DNA of 64,000 bases from Lysinibacillus xylanilyticus (GCF_001708185.1 NZ_MDDN01000005.1:62001-126000), one strand, 5' to 3'; positions 1-9,281 are shown, counted from the first letter of the stretch. Notes: generated by a model not told the origin, from the sequence alone. Numbers and translations: made by a program.

Positions 1-601
1 TAATGAGTAATAATGAGTTCGCTTCTTTATTAAAGTCTTGCATATATGTACCTGATGCTATGATCCATCCCCAGTGAGGATCTTTTGCAGAATAAATGAT
101 TTTATCAGCGATTACATCTTGACCCGGCAACTCAAATTCATATTGCGTGAAGCCCCCACCAGCAAGTGCTTTTTTGGTTACTTCCCGAATAAAATAGTTA
201 CCACTACTATCTTGATCATTCCATAGGTTGTCCCCTTCTCGAGTCGGATGAGTTGTTAATGTCCCTTTTTCATCTAAGATGTATATATATCCGTTCTCTC
301 CCAAATCCCCAGGATAATTGATTGGTCTCTTTCCTTCACTATCCTTCGGTCCGAGTATCGCCTCCCGCACTCGCTCCTGTGCAACTTCTAAAGGAATATC
401 ACCCTTTTCAACACTTTCATTGGCTAACTCGATTAATTGCAAAGTAGTTTCAACACTATTCTGAATAACTTGTTCTCCAATATCCTCCATACCATTTTTA
501 GCTTTACCATAACTAACCAAACCTATAATCAGGCTTGGTATAATTAATAATGCTAATGAAATAATAATTAGTTTTCCCTGTATCGAACGTAAAAATTTCA
601 T
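1..601 (-). CDS. methyl-accepting chemotaxis protein, N-terminal part (runs off left edge)
   Basis: The reading frame opens with ATG at 601 behind an AAAGGGGGC ribosome binding site and stays open to the window edge, giving about 200 residues. It starts with basic residues and a membrane segment (about residues 8-30), followed by an extracellular region containing GYIYILDEKG and HPTREG, typical of a single Cache ligand-binding domain (about residues 35-190). Cache domains bind small ligands outside the membrane in chemoreceptors, and also in some histidine kinases and diguanylate cyclases. The signalling half lies outside the window, so the chemoreceptor call is inferred from the domain type. 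It is preceded on its own strand by a repeat-rich intergenic stretch. Confidence 0.7.
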   Translation of the reverse strand, partial: MKFLRSIQGKLIIISLALLIIPSLIIGLVSYGKAKNGMEDIGEQVIQNSVETTLQLIELANESVEKGDIPLEVAQERVREAILGPKDSEGKRPINYPGDLGENGYIYILDEKGTLTTHPTREGDNLWNDQDSSGNYFIREVTKKALAGGGFTQYEFELPGQDVIADKIIYSAKDPHWGWIIASGTYMQDFNKEANSLLLI

Positions 602-964
602 GCTTTAGCCCCCTTTTCTTCTTCATTAACCAAGACTATTAATCTATATTATGTTATGGTTTGAATTTTTTCACAATGGGTAAATTGCAATACAAGGACG
701 AATTATTTGCTTTTTTAGCCAAATACGGATTAATAATGAGGGATTGATTTCCGTTCCGGTTGGGCGCTTTCCTGGGGGCGTCCGATGAGCCGCTTCGCTG
801 CAGGGTCTCATCTGTGACGCTGATCCCCAAGGAGTCGCCCAACCTCCACTCCAATCAACTTATGTACACGGAATATGTTTTAATAGTTAAGAAAAAAACT
901 ATCTTTCTACAGAGGCATACCCTATTAGAAAAATAGTTTTTTGATTTTTATCCTAGTTTGAGAT
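602..964. other. gene-free stretch holding repeat A1
   Basis: No convincing gene lies here. The stretch holds the upstream region of the chemoreceptor and one short copy of repeat family A (about 743-860). Short open frames across the repeat have no ribosome binding site. Confidence 0.6.
743..860 (+). repeat. dispersed repeat family A, copy A1 (short form)
   Basis: It starts TTGATTTCCGTTCCGG and ends CTCCACTCCAATCAAC, the same ends as the copies at 2491-2784, 32247-32702 and (inverted) 63065-63263. The ends form an imperfect palindrome: GTTGATT...GGGCG...CCTGGGG reads similarly from both sides. The inner variable segment seen in the longer copies is almost absent. Such non-coding, structured, dispersed units resemble BIME/MITE-type elements. 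No transposase is encoded. Confidence 0.8.
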
Positions 965-1373
965 TCAATCCATGATTTTGGAGGTTCTAACCACCACTTT
1001 GACGTTTCTATCCACGATTCTGGAGGTTCTATCCCTCACTTTGACGTTTCTATCCACGATTTTGGACGTCCTATCCATCATTTTGACATTCCTATCCATG
1101 ATTTTGGAGGTTCTATCCACCACTTTGACGTTTCTATCCACGATTTTGGACGTCCTATCCATCACTTTGACGTTTCTATCCACGATTTCGGAGGTCCTAC
1201 CCACCACTTTGGCGTTTCTATCCACGATTTTGGAGGTTCTATCCACCACTTTGACGTTTCTATCCACGATTTTGGACGTCCTATCCATCATTTTGACATT
1301 CCTATCCATGATTTTGGAGGTTCTATCCACCACTTTGACGTTTCTATCCACGATTTTGGAGGTTCTATCCCTC
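965..1373 (-). repeat. 21-bp-phased GATAGA array, copy C1 (about 19 units)
   Basis: TCTATCC on the plus strand (GGATAGA on the minus strand) recurs every 21 bp from about 965 to 1373. Two alternating 21-bp units, containing TTTGGAGGTTC and TTTGACGTTTC, make a 42-bp composite repeat. This array is homogeneous, unlike the related arrays at 23779, 37191 and 38439. Since 21 is divisible by 3, both strands stay open in some frames and could spell a heptad (DRNVKVV/DRTSKIV on minus). There is no ribosome binding site, and I do not consider it a gene. Confidence 0.85.
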
Positions 1374-1492
1374 TTTGGGATCAGCGATAGAGGAACGAAG
1401 GCTAAGAGCATCACGTCCTGTGATAACGCCTTAACGGAAATCACCCCCTCGTTTTGCCGAAGAGTCATACTTTATCTAATATGGTATCTTAA
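1374..1492 (-). repeat. partial, internally deleted repeat A copy (A5) fused to array C1
   Basis: GGGATCAGCGATAGAGGAACG, followed by ATCACGTCCTGTGATAACGCC and then GGAAATCACC, matches pieces of repeat A in inverted orientation with the central part missing. The tail CCCTCGTTTTGCCGAAGAGT is shared almost exactly with the sequence after copy A4 (63263-63301), so the repeated unit seems to extend beyond the core. Confidence 0.65.
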
Positions 1493-1520
1493 TTTCATTG
1501 ACGTAATAGTTTTTCATAAT

Positions 1521-1552
1521 AAAAAAACCAGTAGCTTTAAACGCTACTGGTT
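1521..1552 (-). terminator. rho-independent terminator of yeeI
   Basis: On the minus strand ACCAGTAGC and GCTACTGGT form a perfect 9-bp stem followed by a run of seven T, just after the yeeI stop codon. Confidence 0.85.
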
Positions 1553-1567
1553 CTATTAATTATTTTC

Positions 1568-2287
1568 TTATTCGCCTAAATCTGCATTATGGTAAACATT
1601 TTGTACATCTTCTAAATCTTCTAATGCATCAATTAGTTTTTCAAATTTCGCTACATCGTCACCAGTTAATGTTACTTCTGTTTGCGGCAGCATTGAAAGC
1701 TCTGCTACTGTAAATTCTTGAACACCAGCCGCTTTTAATGCTTCTTGTGCTGCAAAGAATTGGTCCGGCTCTGCATAAATAATGACAGCCTCATCTTCTT
1801 CTAGAATATCACGAGCATCAACATCTGCTTCCATTAAAATTTCAAGAACTTCATCTGCTGATTTACCTTCTAAACCGATAACCGCTGTTGAATCAAACAT
1901 ATAGGCAACAGATCCACTGACACCCATATTCCCATTATTTTTACCAAATGCCGCACGTACATCAGAAGCTGTACGATTAACATTATTCGTTAAAGCATCA
2001 ACGATTAACATCGTGCCTGCTGGTCCGAAACCTTCATAACGTAATTCGTCGAAGTTTTCATCGCCGCCACCCTTCGCTTTATCAATGGCTTTTTCAATAA
2101 TATGTTTAGGAACACTGTATGTTTTTGCTCGTTCAAGAACAACTTTAAGGGCACGGTTTGACTCAGGATCTGGCTCGCCTGATTTAGCTGCCACATAAAT
2201 TTCGCGTCCGAATTTTGCATTAATACGGCTTGTACTTTGGTCTTTAGACGCTTTCTTTTCTTTAATATTGTTCCACTTACGACCCAT
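1568..2287 (-). CDS. yeeI: YebC/PmpR-family protein YeeI
   Basis: This 239-residue protein begins [17 protein letters not shown] and has the YebC-family signature [18 protein letters not shown], followed by [12 protein letters not shown]. Family members have been described as DNA-binding regulators and, more recently, as ribosome-associated factors that help translation of difficult motifs; the role of this copy is not fixed by sequence. Length and start agree with Bacillus subtilis YeeI. The frame extends to a GTG three codons upstream, but the ATG at 2287 sits behind GAGAGTGG and matches the family start. It appears monocistronic with its own terminator. Confidence 0.9.
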   Translation of the reverse strand: MGRKWNNIKEKKASKDQSTSRINAKFGREIYVAAKSGEPDPESNRALKVVLERAKTYSVPKHIIEKAIDKAKGGGDENFDELRYEGFGPAGTMLIVDALTNNVNRTASDVRAAFGKNNGNMGVSGSVAYMFDSTAVIGLEGKSADEVLEILMEADVDARDILEEDEAVIIYAEPDQFFAAQEALKAAGVQEFTVAELSMLPQTEVTLTGDDVAKFEKLIDALEDLEDVQNVYHNADLGE

Positions 2288-2845
2288 AGTTTCCACTCTC
2301 TTTCAATGTTTAAGTTTATAAAAAATCATAGATGCGCAGCTGCACATCTGTAAATGGTAATTAAATACTCATCGTATCTTTACTCTGCAAATAATATCAT
2401 AAATGATGATTACAAAGCTAGATATGTCAATGTTTAAGGTGACTTTCTTAAGGATTGATTGTCAAAAAAATAGAATTTTCAACATAACGTGTGGTTGATT
2501 TCCGTTCCGACCGGGCGCTTTGTTGTTGTTGTTATCGCTTCGCTTTCGCACAGAGCAAAGCTTCCTGGGGGCGTCCGATGAGCCGCTTGGGCCAACAGAT
2601 GTTTTTTGCGCGAAAGCGTAGTGCTAACGTAGCGGCAGCAGAGGGTTTTGTTTGTGCGAAAGCGCAGCGACAGCAACAGCACGATGTTGGTCACGAAGGC
2701 GTTATCACAGGACGTGACGCCCTTAGCCTTCGTTCCTCTATCGCTAATCCCCAAGGAGTCCCCCAGTCTCCACTCCAATCAACTTTAACAAATGTCATAT
2801 CTGGCTTTCGGTGATGGATCAAAAAATGTGTCATTTATAGTCACT
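2288..2845. other. gene-free stretch holding repeat A2
   Basis: The promoter region of yeeI is followed by repeat A copy A2 (2491-2784). No protein-coding evidence was found beyond repeat-driven open frames. Confidence 0.6.
2491..2784 (+). repeat. dispersed repeat family A, copy A2 (long form)
   Basis: The terminal sequences are the same as in A1 and A3. The interior is expanded with CGCTTCGCTTTCGC-type and CGAAAGCG-type segments, which are mutually complementary, and with GGTCACGAAGGCGTTATCAC, which is shared with A3. It lies between yeeI and the tyrosine phosphatase gene. Confidence 0.8.
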
Positions 2846-3310
2846 TTACAATTGGTTTTCTATTTTGATTTTTTCTAACAAGGCATGACAACCCTCTAAA
2901 ACTAAATCATAGGTTTCTTGAAAATTTCCTGTATAGTACGGATCAGGTACATCTTTTTGATGGTCAGTTAAATCTAAAAAGCGAAAAATCTTTGGTGAAT
3001 CAGGATTGCCTACCATCGTTCGGATATTACGTATATTACTTTCATCCATGCCAATAATGTAATCAAAATGGTTAAAGTCAGCCTTTTGTAATTGTCGGCC
3101 CTGCATCCCTTTCGTTGAGATGTCATATTCTTTTAGCTTATCTTGTGTTCCTCTGTGAGGAAGTTCTCCTATATGCCAAGAGCTTGTCGCAGCCGAATCT
3201 ACTTCAATTCTATGACTTAAATGCTCCTTCTCTACCAAATCACGCATGACCGCTTCAGCCATTGGCGAGCGACAAATATTTCCCAAACATACAAAAAGTA
3301 CTCGAATCAT
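2846..3310 (-). CDS. yfkJ: low-molecular-weight protein tyrosine phosphatase
   Basis: This cytoplasmic phosphatase of 154 residues removes phosphate from phosphotyrosine. The N-terminal P-loop VCLGNICRSP (about residues 7-16) holds the catalytic Cys and Arg, and DPYYTG (about residues 122-127) supplies the general-acid Asp, so the active site is complete. Length and the DVPDPYYTGNF segment fit YfkJ of B. subtilis. The start is the ATG at 3310 behind TAGGAGGAG. The physiological substrate cannot be read from the sequence. Confidence 0.9.
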   Translation of the reverse strand: MIRVLFVCLGNICRSPMAEAVMRDLVEKEHLSHRIEVDSAATSSWHIGELPHRGTQDKLKEYDISTKGMQGRQLQKADFNHFDYIIGMDESNIRNIRTMVGNPDSPKIFRFLDLTDHQKDVPDPYYTGNFQETYDLVLEGCHALLEKIKIENQL

Positions 3311-3406
3311 TTTTTGCTCCTCCTATAACAAGACACTCAAAATCAACTTGATTCTGAGTGCCTTCTAAGTTGTCCCACATTTTACTGGCATGAATGATGT
3401 TTCAAG

Positions 3407-4015
3407 TTATTTCTTTTCCGCTGTAACTCGCTTCTCTAATTCTTCAGTTAATGCTACTAATTCATGCTCAAGGCGATGCGTAAATTCCTCTCGCCCTTCT
3501 TTACCCTTGCCTGTTACATAAAATGGCTCGCCATAAATTAGATAGCCTTTACCACGCTTAAAAAGATCACCAGCATTACGCGCACCAATATACGCGGCTG
3601 GGACAATTTGCGCTTTTGCCAGCTGTGCTATTGTAATTGCACCTTGTTTTAAATCCGTACCTTCAGAATTTCGCGTACCAGATGGGAAAATCCCAACAAT
3701 TTTACCCTCTTTCAATAACTGTGAAGGAATTTTAATAACGCTTGGTCCTGGATTGTCACGGTCAACCGGAAAGGCATTTAAACGCTCTATAAGCCAACCA
3801 AGACCCTTTATATCAAACAATTGCTTTTTAGCCATAAAGTGAATTTCCCGAGGGTATACTGCAACACCAAGATTTAAAATATCAACATAACCCGTGTGTG
3901 TACATGCAATAATAAACCCACCTTCCTTCGGTAAGTTTTGCTCTTCATATACACGCGCTTTTGAGCCCGATAATTTTAATATCACTTTTACAACACTTGC
4001 TATAAATTTATACAC
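3407..4015 (-). CDS. plsC: 1-acyl-sn-glycerol-3-phosphate acyltransferase
   Basis: PlsC acylates lysophosphatidate to phosphatidate in membrane phospholipid synthesis. The 202-residue protein has the catalytic HX4D box as HTGYVD (about residues 40-45) and a phosphate-binding FPSGTR box (about 111-116), where the more usual form is FPEGTR. The N-terminus is amphipathic to hydrophobic, as expected for a membrane-associated enzyme. It stands alone between the phosphatase gene and a family B repeat. Confidence 0.88.
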   Translation of the reverse strand: MYKFIASVVKVILKLSGSKARVYEEQNLPKEGGFIIACTHTGYVDILNLGVAVYPREIHFMAKKQLFDIKGLGWLIERLNAFPVDRDNPGPSVIKIPSQLLKEGKIVGIFPSGTRNSEGTDLKQGAITIAQLAKAQIVPAAYIGARNAGDLFKRGKGYLIYGEPFYVTGKGKEGREEFTHRLEHELVALTEELEKRVTAEKK

Positions 4016-4094
4016 TGTTTTATTCCTACCTTATTCAATAGTTACTCCCATTGTAATCGAAAATGTCCATGTACTGCAATTGCATGTGAAATAA

Positions 4095-4316
4095 ATCAAT
4101 TATGCTTCGGCATAATTACGTCCAGATTCGGCTTTGTGCTTAGGCCTGCACGAAGGCAGACACGATGTCGGTCATTTCGGTAATGCCACAGGACGTGGCG
4201 TTATTACCGATGTAGGTCAGTTAGCCGTTATCGCATGGATACGATGATTTTAGGCTAACATCCTTTGTGAATTCCTTTCCGAATTCCGTGACATCCGCCT
4301 GCATCTGCTGAAATAA
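4095..4316 (+). repeat. dispersed repeat family B, long copy B1
   Basis: It opens with the palindrome ATCAATTATGCTTCGGCATAATT and continues through GGCTTTGTGCTTAGGCCTGC, GTTAGCCGTTATCGCATGGA and TTCCGTGACATCCGCC. The same order of blocks occurs at 36767-36960 inside the metG leader. Several blocks are inverted repeats of each other (TTAGCC/GGCTAA; the region around CACAGGACGTG), suggesting a highly folded transcript. No coding capacity. Confidence 0.8.
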
Positions 4317-4317
4317 G

Positions 4318-5148
4318 TTAAACCCTTCCCACTAATACATCCACATCAATCGTAATTTCTTCTAATTGGATATTGGCTTCCTCTTTTTTATGCCAGCCCA
4401 TTGGTGTCATTTCAAGCAATGCCGGTACAAGCTCAGTAGCAAGCGGTACCGTATAAGTAATACGCTCTACACTAACATCGGCAAAGCTGTCTTTAAAACG
4501 AGCAACTATTTGTTCATTCGAATATGACTCTTTGGTAGAATCCGCATACAATTGTGCTCGAAGCTCATGTAAGTACCCACTTTGAGGCACAACCTTAACA
4601 ACACAACCATTCTGAGTTAATAGACGTTTAAATTCTTCGTAATTTGCAGGAGATAAAATATTTAATATGGCATCGAAGCTTGATCTTGCAAATGGACTTT
4701 TCGCTAAATCACCAACACACCAAATTTGCTCTGGATAATGTCGAGCTGCAGCAAGTATGCCTTCTTTTGCTATATCAATACCAATGCCAATCCCTTGTTT
4801 CTTCGCCATAATACGTGCTAAATGTGAACCTTCACCACATCCTGTATCAAGCACGGTTTCTGCATTAGCAATTAGCTCCCCAATCTTATCTTCTACTAAA
4901 TCATAGATCCCACTATCAATAACCGCTTTTCGAGATTCAAAGAGTTCTTTACTGTACTTAGAAATAGCACCATGTGTCAGCATATTGACATAGCCCTGCT
5001 TGGCAATATCAAATGAATGATTTGAGGAACATACTAGTCTCCCCTGTTCAAAAACACCTATTGACTCTTGACATATTGGACAAGCGAACAGCGTTATATT
5101 TTCATCCATTAAGGCTGCCCCTGCAGCTCTTTTTGAAAGTGCCCCCAT
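4318..5148 (-). CDS. rlmA: RlmA-type 23S rRNA guanine methyltransferase
   Basis: The protein of 276 residues has an N-terminal zinc-ribbon-like segment (CPIC, then C and H in VCSSNHSFD, about residues 20-45), followed by the AKQGYVNML signature of the RlmA family and a Rossmann methyltransferase fold with VLDTGCGEGSHL (about 98-109, SAM binding). Gram-positive RlmA(II)/TlrB enzymes methylate 23S rRNA near G748 in the peptide-exit tunnel. The start is the ATG at 5148 behind GGAGGTAAATTA. Its A is the last base of the MATE gene's TAA, so the two are translationally coupled. A longer frame to 5199 lacks a ribosome binding site. Confidence 0.85.
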   Translation of the reverse strand: MGALSKRAAGAALMDENITLFACPICQESIGVFEQGRLVCSSNHSFDIAKQGYVNMLTHGAISKYSKELFESRKAVIDSGIYDLVEDKIGELIANAETVLDTGCGEGSHLARIMAKKQGIGIGIDIAKEGILAAARHYPEQIWCVGDLAKSPFARSSFDAILNILSPANYEEFKRLLTQNGCVVKVVPQSGYLHELRAQLYADSTKESYSNEQIVARFKDSFADVSVERITYTVPLATELVPALLEMTPMGWHKKEEANIQLEEITIDVDVLVGRV

Positions 5149-6533
5149 TAATTTACCTCCTTCTGTTCTGTAGGTGAAACAAGTGCGAAACGCTCCCACT
5201 TACGACTTCTCCATCTAAAGTATACAATAATGGCTCGCATCCATTCATCTGCCGAAATCGCTAGCCAAATACCTACTAAGCCCCAATCTAAAACAAAAAC
5301 GAACAAGTAACCGAGTGGAAGGCTCATACAAACCATCGATAAAAAACCTATTTTCACTGGAAATCTCGCATCCCCTGAGGCACGCAAAGAGTTAATAACC
5401 ACAATATTCATTGTACGGCCTGTCTCAAGCAGAATACTTAATGCTAGCACAGATGCTCCGATGGCTATTACCTCTGGATTATCAGTAAAAACGTGCATAA
5501 GTTGCTTCCGGAATATTGTCACAACTGCAACCATAATGATCGTAAAGATAAAAGCTGCACGCACACTTAACCAAAGCTGCTGATAAGCTTCATCCTTTTT
5601 ACCAGCACCAACATAACGCCCAATAATAATAGCTGTTCCTGTACCGATTGCAATCGCAAACAAATACGTAAACATCGAAATATTCATGGCATATTGTCTT
5701 GCTGCAAGCGTCTCTGAGCCTAAGTACGTTGCATAATATAGGAAGACAATCTGACAAAACTGATAAAGAACTTGTTCAAATGCAGACGGCAAGCCTATAT
5801 TTAATATTTTTCGAACATATTCCTTTGAATACTCGAAATAATAATCTAGCTTCAACCTTACTTCCATAACTTGATACAACAGCCAGAAAAACATAAGAAC
5901 TGCTAATCCACGACTTATAACTGAGGAAATAGCTGCACCTTTTACACCTAGCTCCGGTAATCCTAAGTTACCAAAAATTAAACCGTAATTTAATACAACA
6001 TGCAGCACATTCATACCTAGTGATACATACATCGTTTGCTTTGTCCTACCATGTACACGGATAATCGCTGCTAACGCATTTATAATTGCCTGTAAAAAAA
6101 TAAAACTTCCGATAATAGCTAAATAGCTTTGTGCGTATTGAAGCACTTCCCCCTGCAAGTTCATCATCGTCATTAAATGACTTGAAAAGAAGAAAAATAA
6201 AATACTCATCACGAGTCCAACGATCAAATTCATCGTTACTGCTAAAGCGGATATCTTCGCAGCTTCCAAAAAACGCCTTGAGCCTAAATATTGCGACACA
6301 ACAATTGAAGCACCATTACCAACTACTTCAAGTATTAAAATGGCAATATGAATATATTGATTGGCAGCACCCACCCCTGATACAGCATTATCTGATAAAG
6401 CACTGAGCATAAAAGTATCGGCTAGTCCCATCAACATAAATAAAAATACTTCTAAAAATATCGGCCACGTTAAATGAAACAAACTTAACTTATTAGTCTC
6501 TTTTCTCTCACTTTCTCTTAATGGATCTGCCAA
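5148..6533 (-). CDS. MATE-family efflux transporter
   Basis: This membrane protein of 461 residues has about twelve hydrophobic segments. The MATE pattern includes PIFLEVFLFMLMGLADT near the N-terminus and the two related halves typical of the family. MATE proteins export drugs or metabolites in exchange for Na+ or H+. The gene is directly coupled to the downstream rRNA methyltransferase (stop and start share one base). That pairing would suit a response to a ribosome-targeting compound, but no substrate can be deduced. Confidence 0.88.
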   Translation of the reverse strand: MADPLRESERKETNKLSLFHLTWPIFLEVFLFMLMGLADTFMLSALSDNAVSGVGAANQYIHIAILILEVVGNGASIVVSQYLGSRRFLEAAKISALAVTMNLIVGLVMSILFFFFSSHLMTMMNLQGEVLQYAQSYLAIIGSFIFLQAIINALAAIIRVHGRTKQTMYVSLGMNVLHVVLNYGLIFGNLGLPELGVKGAAISSVISRGLAVLMFFWLLYQVMEVRLKLDYYFEYSKEYVRKILNIGLPSAFEQVLYQFCQIVFLYYATYLGSETLAARQYAMNISMFTYLFAIAIGTGTAIIIGRYVGAGKKDEAYQQLWLSVRAAFIFTIIMVAVVTIFRKQLMHVFTDNPEVIAIGASVLALSILLETGRTMNIVVINSLRASGDARFPVKIGFLSMVCMSLPLGYLFVFVLDWGLVGIWLAISADEWMRAIIVYFRWRSRKWERFALVSPTEQKEVN

Positions 6534-6639
6534 TACGTTTCACTTCTCCTATACGCGTCATAAAATAATAGTATCTTATCATAGATTATTAGGCTGTAAA
6601 GAGTTTTAGTATTTATTATCAAAAAGATTAACACTTCAC

Positions 6640-6674
6640 AAAAAAATCCCTTTCACAAGACCGTGTGAAAGGGT
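6640..6674 (-). terminator. terminator of the IphP-like phosphatase gene
   Basis: CCCTTTCACA and TGTGAAAGGG form a perfect 10-bp stem. The minus strand continues into a T run. Confidence 0.85.
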
Positions 6675-6680
6675 TGCCTA

Positions 6681-7448
6681 CTAAGTTAAGCAATGCGCCT
6701 GCAATTGCTCACGCTTTTCTTTTGTTAGACCAAATTCTTGCTCTAAAAATGCTGTCTTTGAGCCAAATCGGTTATCCATTGCATCAAATGCCGCCTGTAA
6801 ATAATCCTCACGGGCAGACATTAATGCATAAAATTGCTGTAATTCTCGATCATTGTAATCTTGCTGAATTGCCTGAGCCATCTGTTCTACCAAGGACCGT
6901 AAATGTATATTTGTAACTAAATAGTCCTCCATGATTGTTTCCTCAGGCACATCTAAAGCGAGCAAAATAAGTGCACCACCGATACCTGTTCGATCCTTTC
7001 CTACCGCACAATGATGTACAAGCCCTAAATTTTCAGGGTTTTGAATCGTTACCATTAACTCCTTAAACGACGCATTATTAAAAGGCATTTGTGCATAAAA
7101 TTCTCGGAACATCTCTGGATTTACAACCTTATAAAAATCTTTTTTTCCAGCGTTTGTAGGCATCTCAAAAGCATGATTGCCCTTTGCTGGAATTTGAATA
7201 TATTTAGCTTGCGGGAAGATCGGATTAGGATTATTTTGTGCCTCATGGTTGTCGCGATAATCGAAAATTGTTTTCACACCTAGCGTTCCAAAAAGCTCCT
7301 TATCTGCTTTCGTCATTTTCCCAAGCGCCGCTGAACGATAAAACAAGCCATTCTTTACTGAACGCCCATCTCTCGTCTTATATCCACCCATATCACGAAA
7401 ATTATGAACAGCCTCAAACGGAATAATCTTCATATCAAACTGTTTCAT
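6681..7448 (-). CDS. IphP-like protein tyrosine/serine phosphatase
   Basis: The 255-residue protein carries the complete Cys-based phosphatase loop HHCAVGKDRTG (about residues 146-156), plus the N-terminal NFRDMGGYKT motif and FDYRD, which are characteristic of the IphP/SiwD-like family. These enzymes dephosphorylate phosphotyrosine, and some act on phosphoinositides. There is no signal peptide, so a cytoplasmic location is likely. It is monocistronic with a strong terminator. Confidence 0.85.
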   Translation of the reverse strand: MKQFDMKIIPFEAVHNFRDMGGYKTRDGRSVKNGLFYRSAALGKMTKADKELFGTLGVKTIFDYRDNHEAQNNPNPIFPQAKYIQIPAKGNHAFEMPTNAGKKDFYKVVNPEMFREFYAQMPFNNASFKELMVTIQNPENLGLVHHCAVGKDRTGIGGALILLALDVPEETIMEDYLVTNIHLRSLVEQMAQAIQQDYNDRELQQFYALMSAREDYLQAAFDAMDNRFGSKTAFLEQEFGLTKEKREQLQAHCLT

Positions 7449-7635
7449 TTACTGCACCTCCCTCTATTAATAAACATTCTTATTTATATTCTATAAAACA
7501 ATTCGCTATAATACCAATTTTCACACTAGGAAATGTCATCAGCTAGTCTCAAGCCGAGTGATGTATGGTTCTATCCGAGCACTTCTTCATCGAAGCGAAA
7601 CACCTGTACAATGATCATTAGATTCGACCAACATC

Positions 7636-7667
7636 AAAAAAAGCTGCCCTGGATAAAGGACAGCTCT
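7636..7667 (-). terminator. terminator of the btuF operon
   Basis: AGCTGTCCT and AGGGCAGCT pair on the minus strand and are followed by TTTTTT. Confidence 0.75.
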
Positions 7668-7687
7668 AAAATACTTTTCAATATAGA

Positions 7688-8650
7688 TTATTTAAATAAC
7701 TCAGGATATGCTGCTTTTGCTACTAGCTCAACAGCTTCACCAATACGTGGACCTGGACGGTTCGAAATATCAGTATCTATATAATAAACCGCTTTGTTTT
7801 GAATGGCTGTGATTGAATTCCATCCATCACGTGCAAGAATTTCTCCCACTGAGTTTTCTACATAGCTTACTGTTGTTAAAATGACTTCTGGATTTTTCGC
7901 AATGACATCTTCCTCAGATACCTTTGCCCAGCTTTGAACGTCAGCAAATACATTTTTCACATTAGCAGCATTTAAAATCTCTTGTTGGAATGTATCAGAA
8001 CCAGCTGTATAGATGTCTGGCTTTGGACTAATTTCTAAGTAAATATTTTTTGGTTCTTTTACATCTTTGACTTTTGCCTGGACTTCCGCAATTTTAGCTT
8101 TAATATCTTCGTTTAACTTTTCGCCTTTATCTTCAATCCCCATAACAGATGCAATTTGTTGGATATCCCCGTAAACATCATCAAATGAAGCAGCTGATTT
8201 GATAGCAAAAACTTTAATTCCTGCATCTTCAAGAGTTTTTAGAGCATTTAAGTTTTCATCATCACCACCAGTTGTATAGGCAATAACAACATCTGGCTTT
8301 AACGCTAAAATACGCTCACTATTGAAAGTTGCAGCAGTAGAGACGCGCTCAATTTTTTGCGCTTCTTCTGGATACGTATCATACTCTGTTGCACCGACGA
8401 TTTTATCACCAACACCTAGGGCAAACAAAATTTCTGTATTACTTGGTTGTAATGAAACAATAGTTTTAGGTACTGCATCAAACGCTACTTCTACACCACG
8501 ATCATCCGTAACTTTATAGCTTGTGCTCTCAGTTTGTTGCTCGTCCTTAGAAACAGTGTCTTTGTTAGCATCCTCTTTTGTGCCGCAGCCTACTAATACG
8601 AGTGCTAACATTAATACAGAAAGCCATTGTAGATTAAACAATTTCTTCAT
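7688..8650 (-). CDS. btuF: vitamin B12-binding lipoprotein (BtuF-like)
   Basis: The 320-residue protein has a lipoprotein signal peptide (lipobox LVGC, Cys about residue 22) and a helical-backbone metal-receptor fold: IVSLQPSNTEILFALG near the start, then VIAYTTGG and GPRIGEAVELVAK. BtuF proteins capture cobalamin outside the membrane for an ABC transporter. Here it follows an adenosyltransferase-like gene by one base and both sit behind a cobalamin riboswitch, supporting B12 as the ligand. The BtuC and BtuD partners are not in the window and must be encoded elsewhere. Confidence 0.85.
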   Translation of the reverse strand: MKKLFNLQWLSVLMLALVLVGCGTKEDANKDTVSKDEQQTESTSYKVTDDRGVEVAFDAVPKTIVSLQPSNTEILFALGVGDKIVGATEYDTYPEEAQKIERVSTAATFNSERILALKPDVVIAYTTGGDDENLNALKTLEDAGIKVFAIKSAASFDDVYGDIQQIASVMGIEDKGEKLNEDIKAKIAEVQAKVKDVKEPKNIYLEISPKPDIYTAGSDTFQQEILNAANVKNVFADVQSWAKVSEEDVIAKNPEVILTTVSYVENSVGEILARDGWNSITAIQNKAVYYIDTDISNRPGPRIGEAVELVAKAAYPELFK

Positions 8651-8651
8651 T

Positions 8652-9194
8652 TCATTGATTCTCCTTTTTCTTTTTCATTGGGTATGACTTACTAATAAAC
8701 GGTATTTCAGCAATACCAGCGCGCTGATTCATATAGACAGCCATAACAAAAAATACATTGGCTAGTAATCCTATATAATCAAACAGAATAGCTGGTACTT
8801 CCCGTTCCTCAGAAACTTTGTGTAAAATACGGTATGATTTTTTCGACTCACTACGACATACATGTAATGCAGCAGCAGCCTCTGTTCCTTGTGGTAATAC
8901 AAAATTCTGAATCTCATCTTTCACATGACTAACATAAAAATCATAACGATCACTAAGCCACGCTAAGTCATCTTCAGTTACTGCTAATTTCCCTCGGACG
9001 GAGCCATTAACATGGTAAGCCATTGGCAAAATAGCTAATAAATCATCTGCCACTACCCTTACTGTCTCTTTATTTACTGCTACTAAAGCGACACCCATAT
9101 GTGTTGTAAGACTATCTGTTCGAATTTCAAAATCTACTGTTGATGCCTTTTCACGCATAAATGGATAACAAGAATAACGTGCATCTTTTTTCAA
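8652..9194 (-). CDS. PduO-type cobalamin adenosyltransferase-like protein
   Basis: The 180-residue protein has a C-terminal helical region with FVLPQGTEAAAALHVCRSE (about residues 110-128) and YIGLLANVFFVMAVYMNQ, closely resembling the cobalamin-contacting helices of PduO/CobA2 adenosyltransferases (LPGG..AA..LH..R). The glycine-rich ATP loop TRTGD..T usual at the N-terminus is not evident, so it may be divergent or not catalytic. I place the start at TTG 9194. A longer frame to 9311 would run through the riboswitch terminator hairpin. It is followed immediately by btuF; B. subtilis pairs btuFCD with the adenosyltransferase yvqK in the same way. Confidence 0.7.
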   Translation of the reverse strand: MKKDARYSCYPFMREKASTVDFEIRTDSLTTHMGVALVAVNKETVRVVADDLLAILPMAYHVNGSVRGKLAVTEDDLAWLSDRYDFYVSHVKDEIQNFVLPQGTEAAAALHVCRSESKKSYRILHKVSEEREVPAILFDYIGLLANVFFVMAVYMNQRAGIAEIPFISKSYPMKKKKENQ

Positions 9195-9246
9195 CTCTAG
9201 TCCCCGCTTTCCTTCGTGAAAAATTCTTACTAAAAGTGAGTATACA

Positions 9247-9281
9247 TAAAAAAACGTCGCCCCTACTCCTAAGGGACGACG
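9247..9281 (-). terminator. intrinsic terminator of the cobalamin riboswitch
   Basis: CGTCGTCCC and GGGGCGACG form the stem on the minus strand and are followed by eight T. It lies between the aptamer and the TTG start at 9194, so it is the likely expression platform that stops transcription when cobalamin is bound. Confidence 0.8.

Noticed and set aside
965-1559. Long open frames on both strands across array C1 (167 and 195 codons)
   Set aside because: They exist because the 21-bp unit is a multiple of three. No ribosome binding site, no non-repeat domain, and the ends run into a repeat A remnant.
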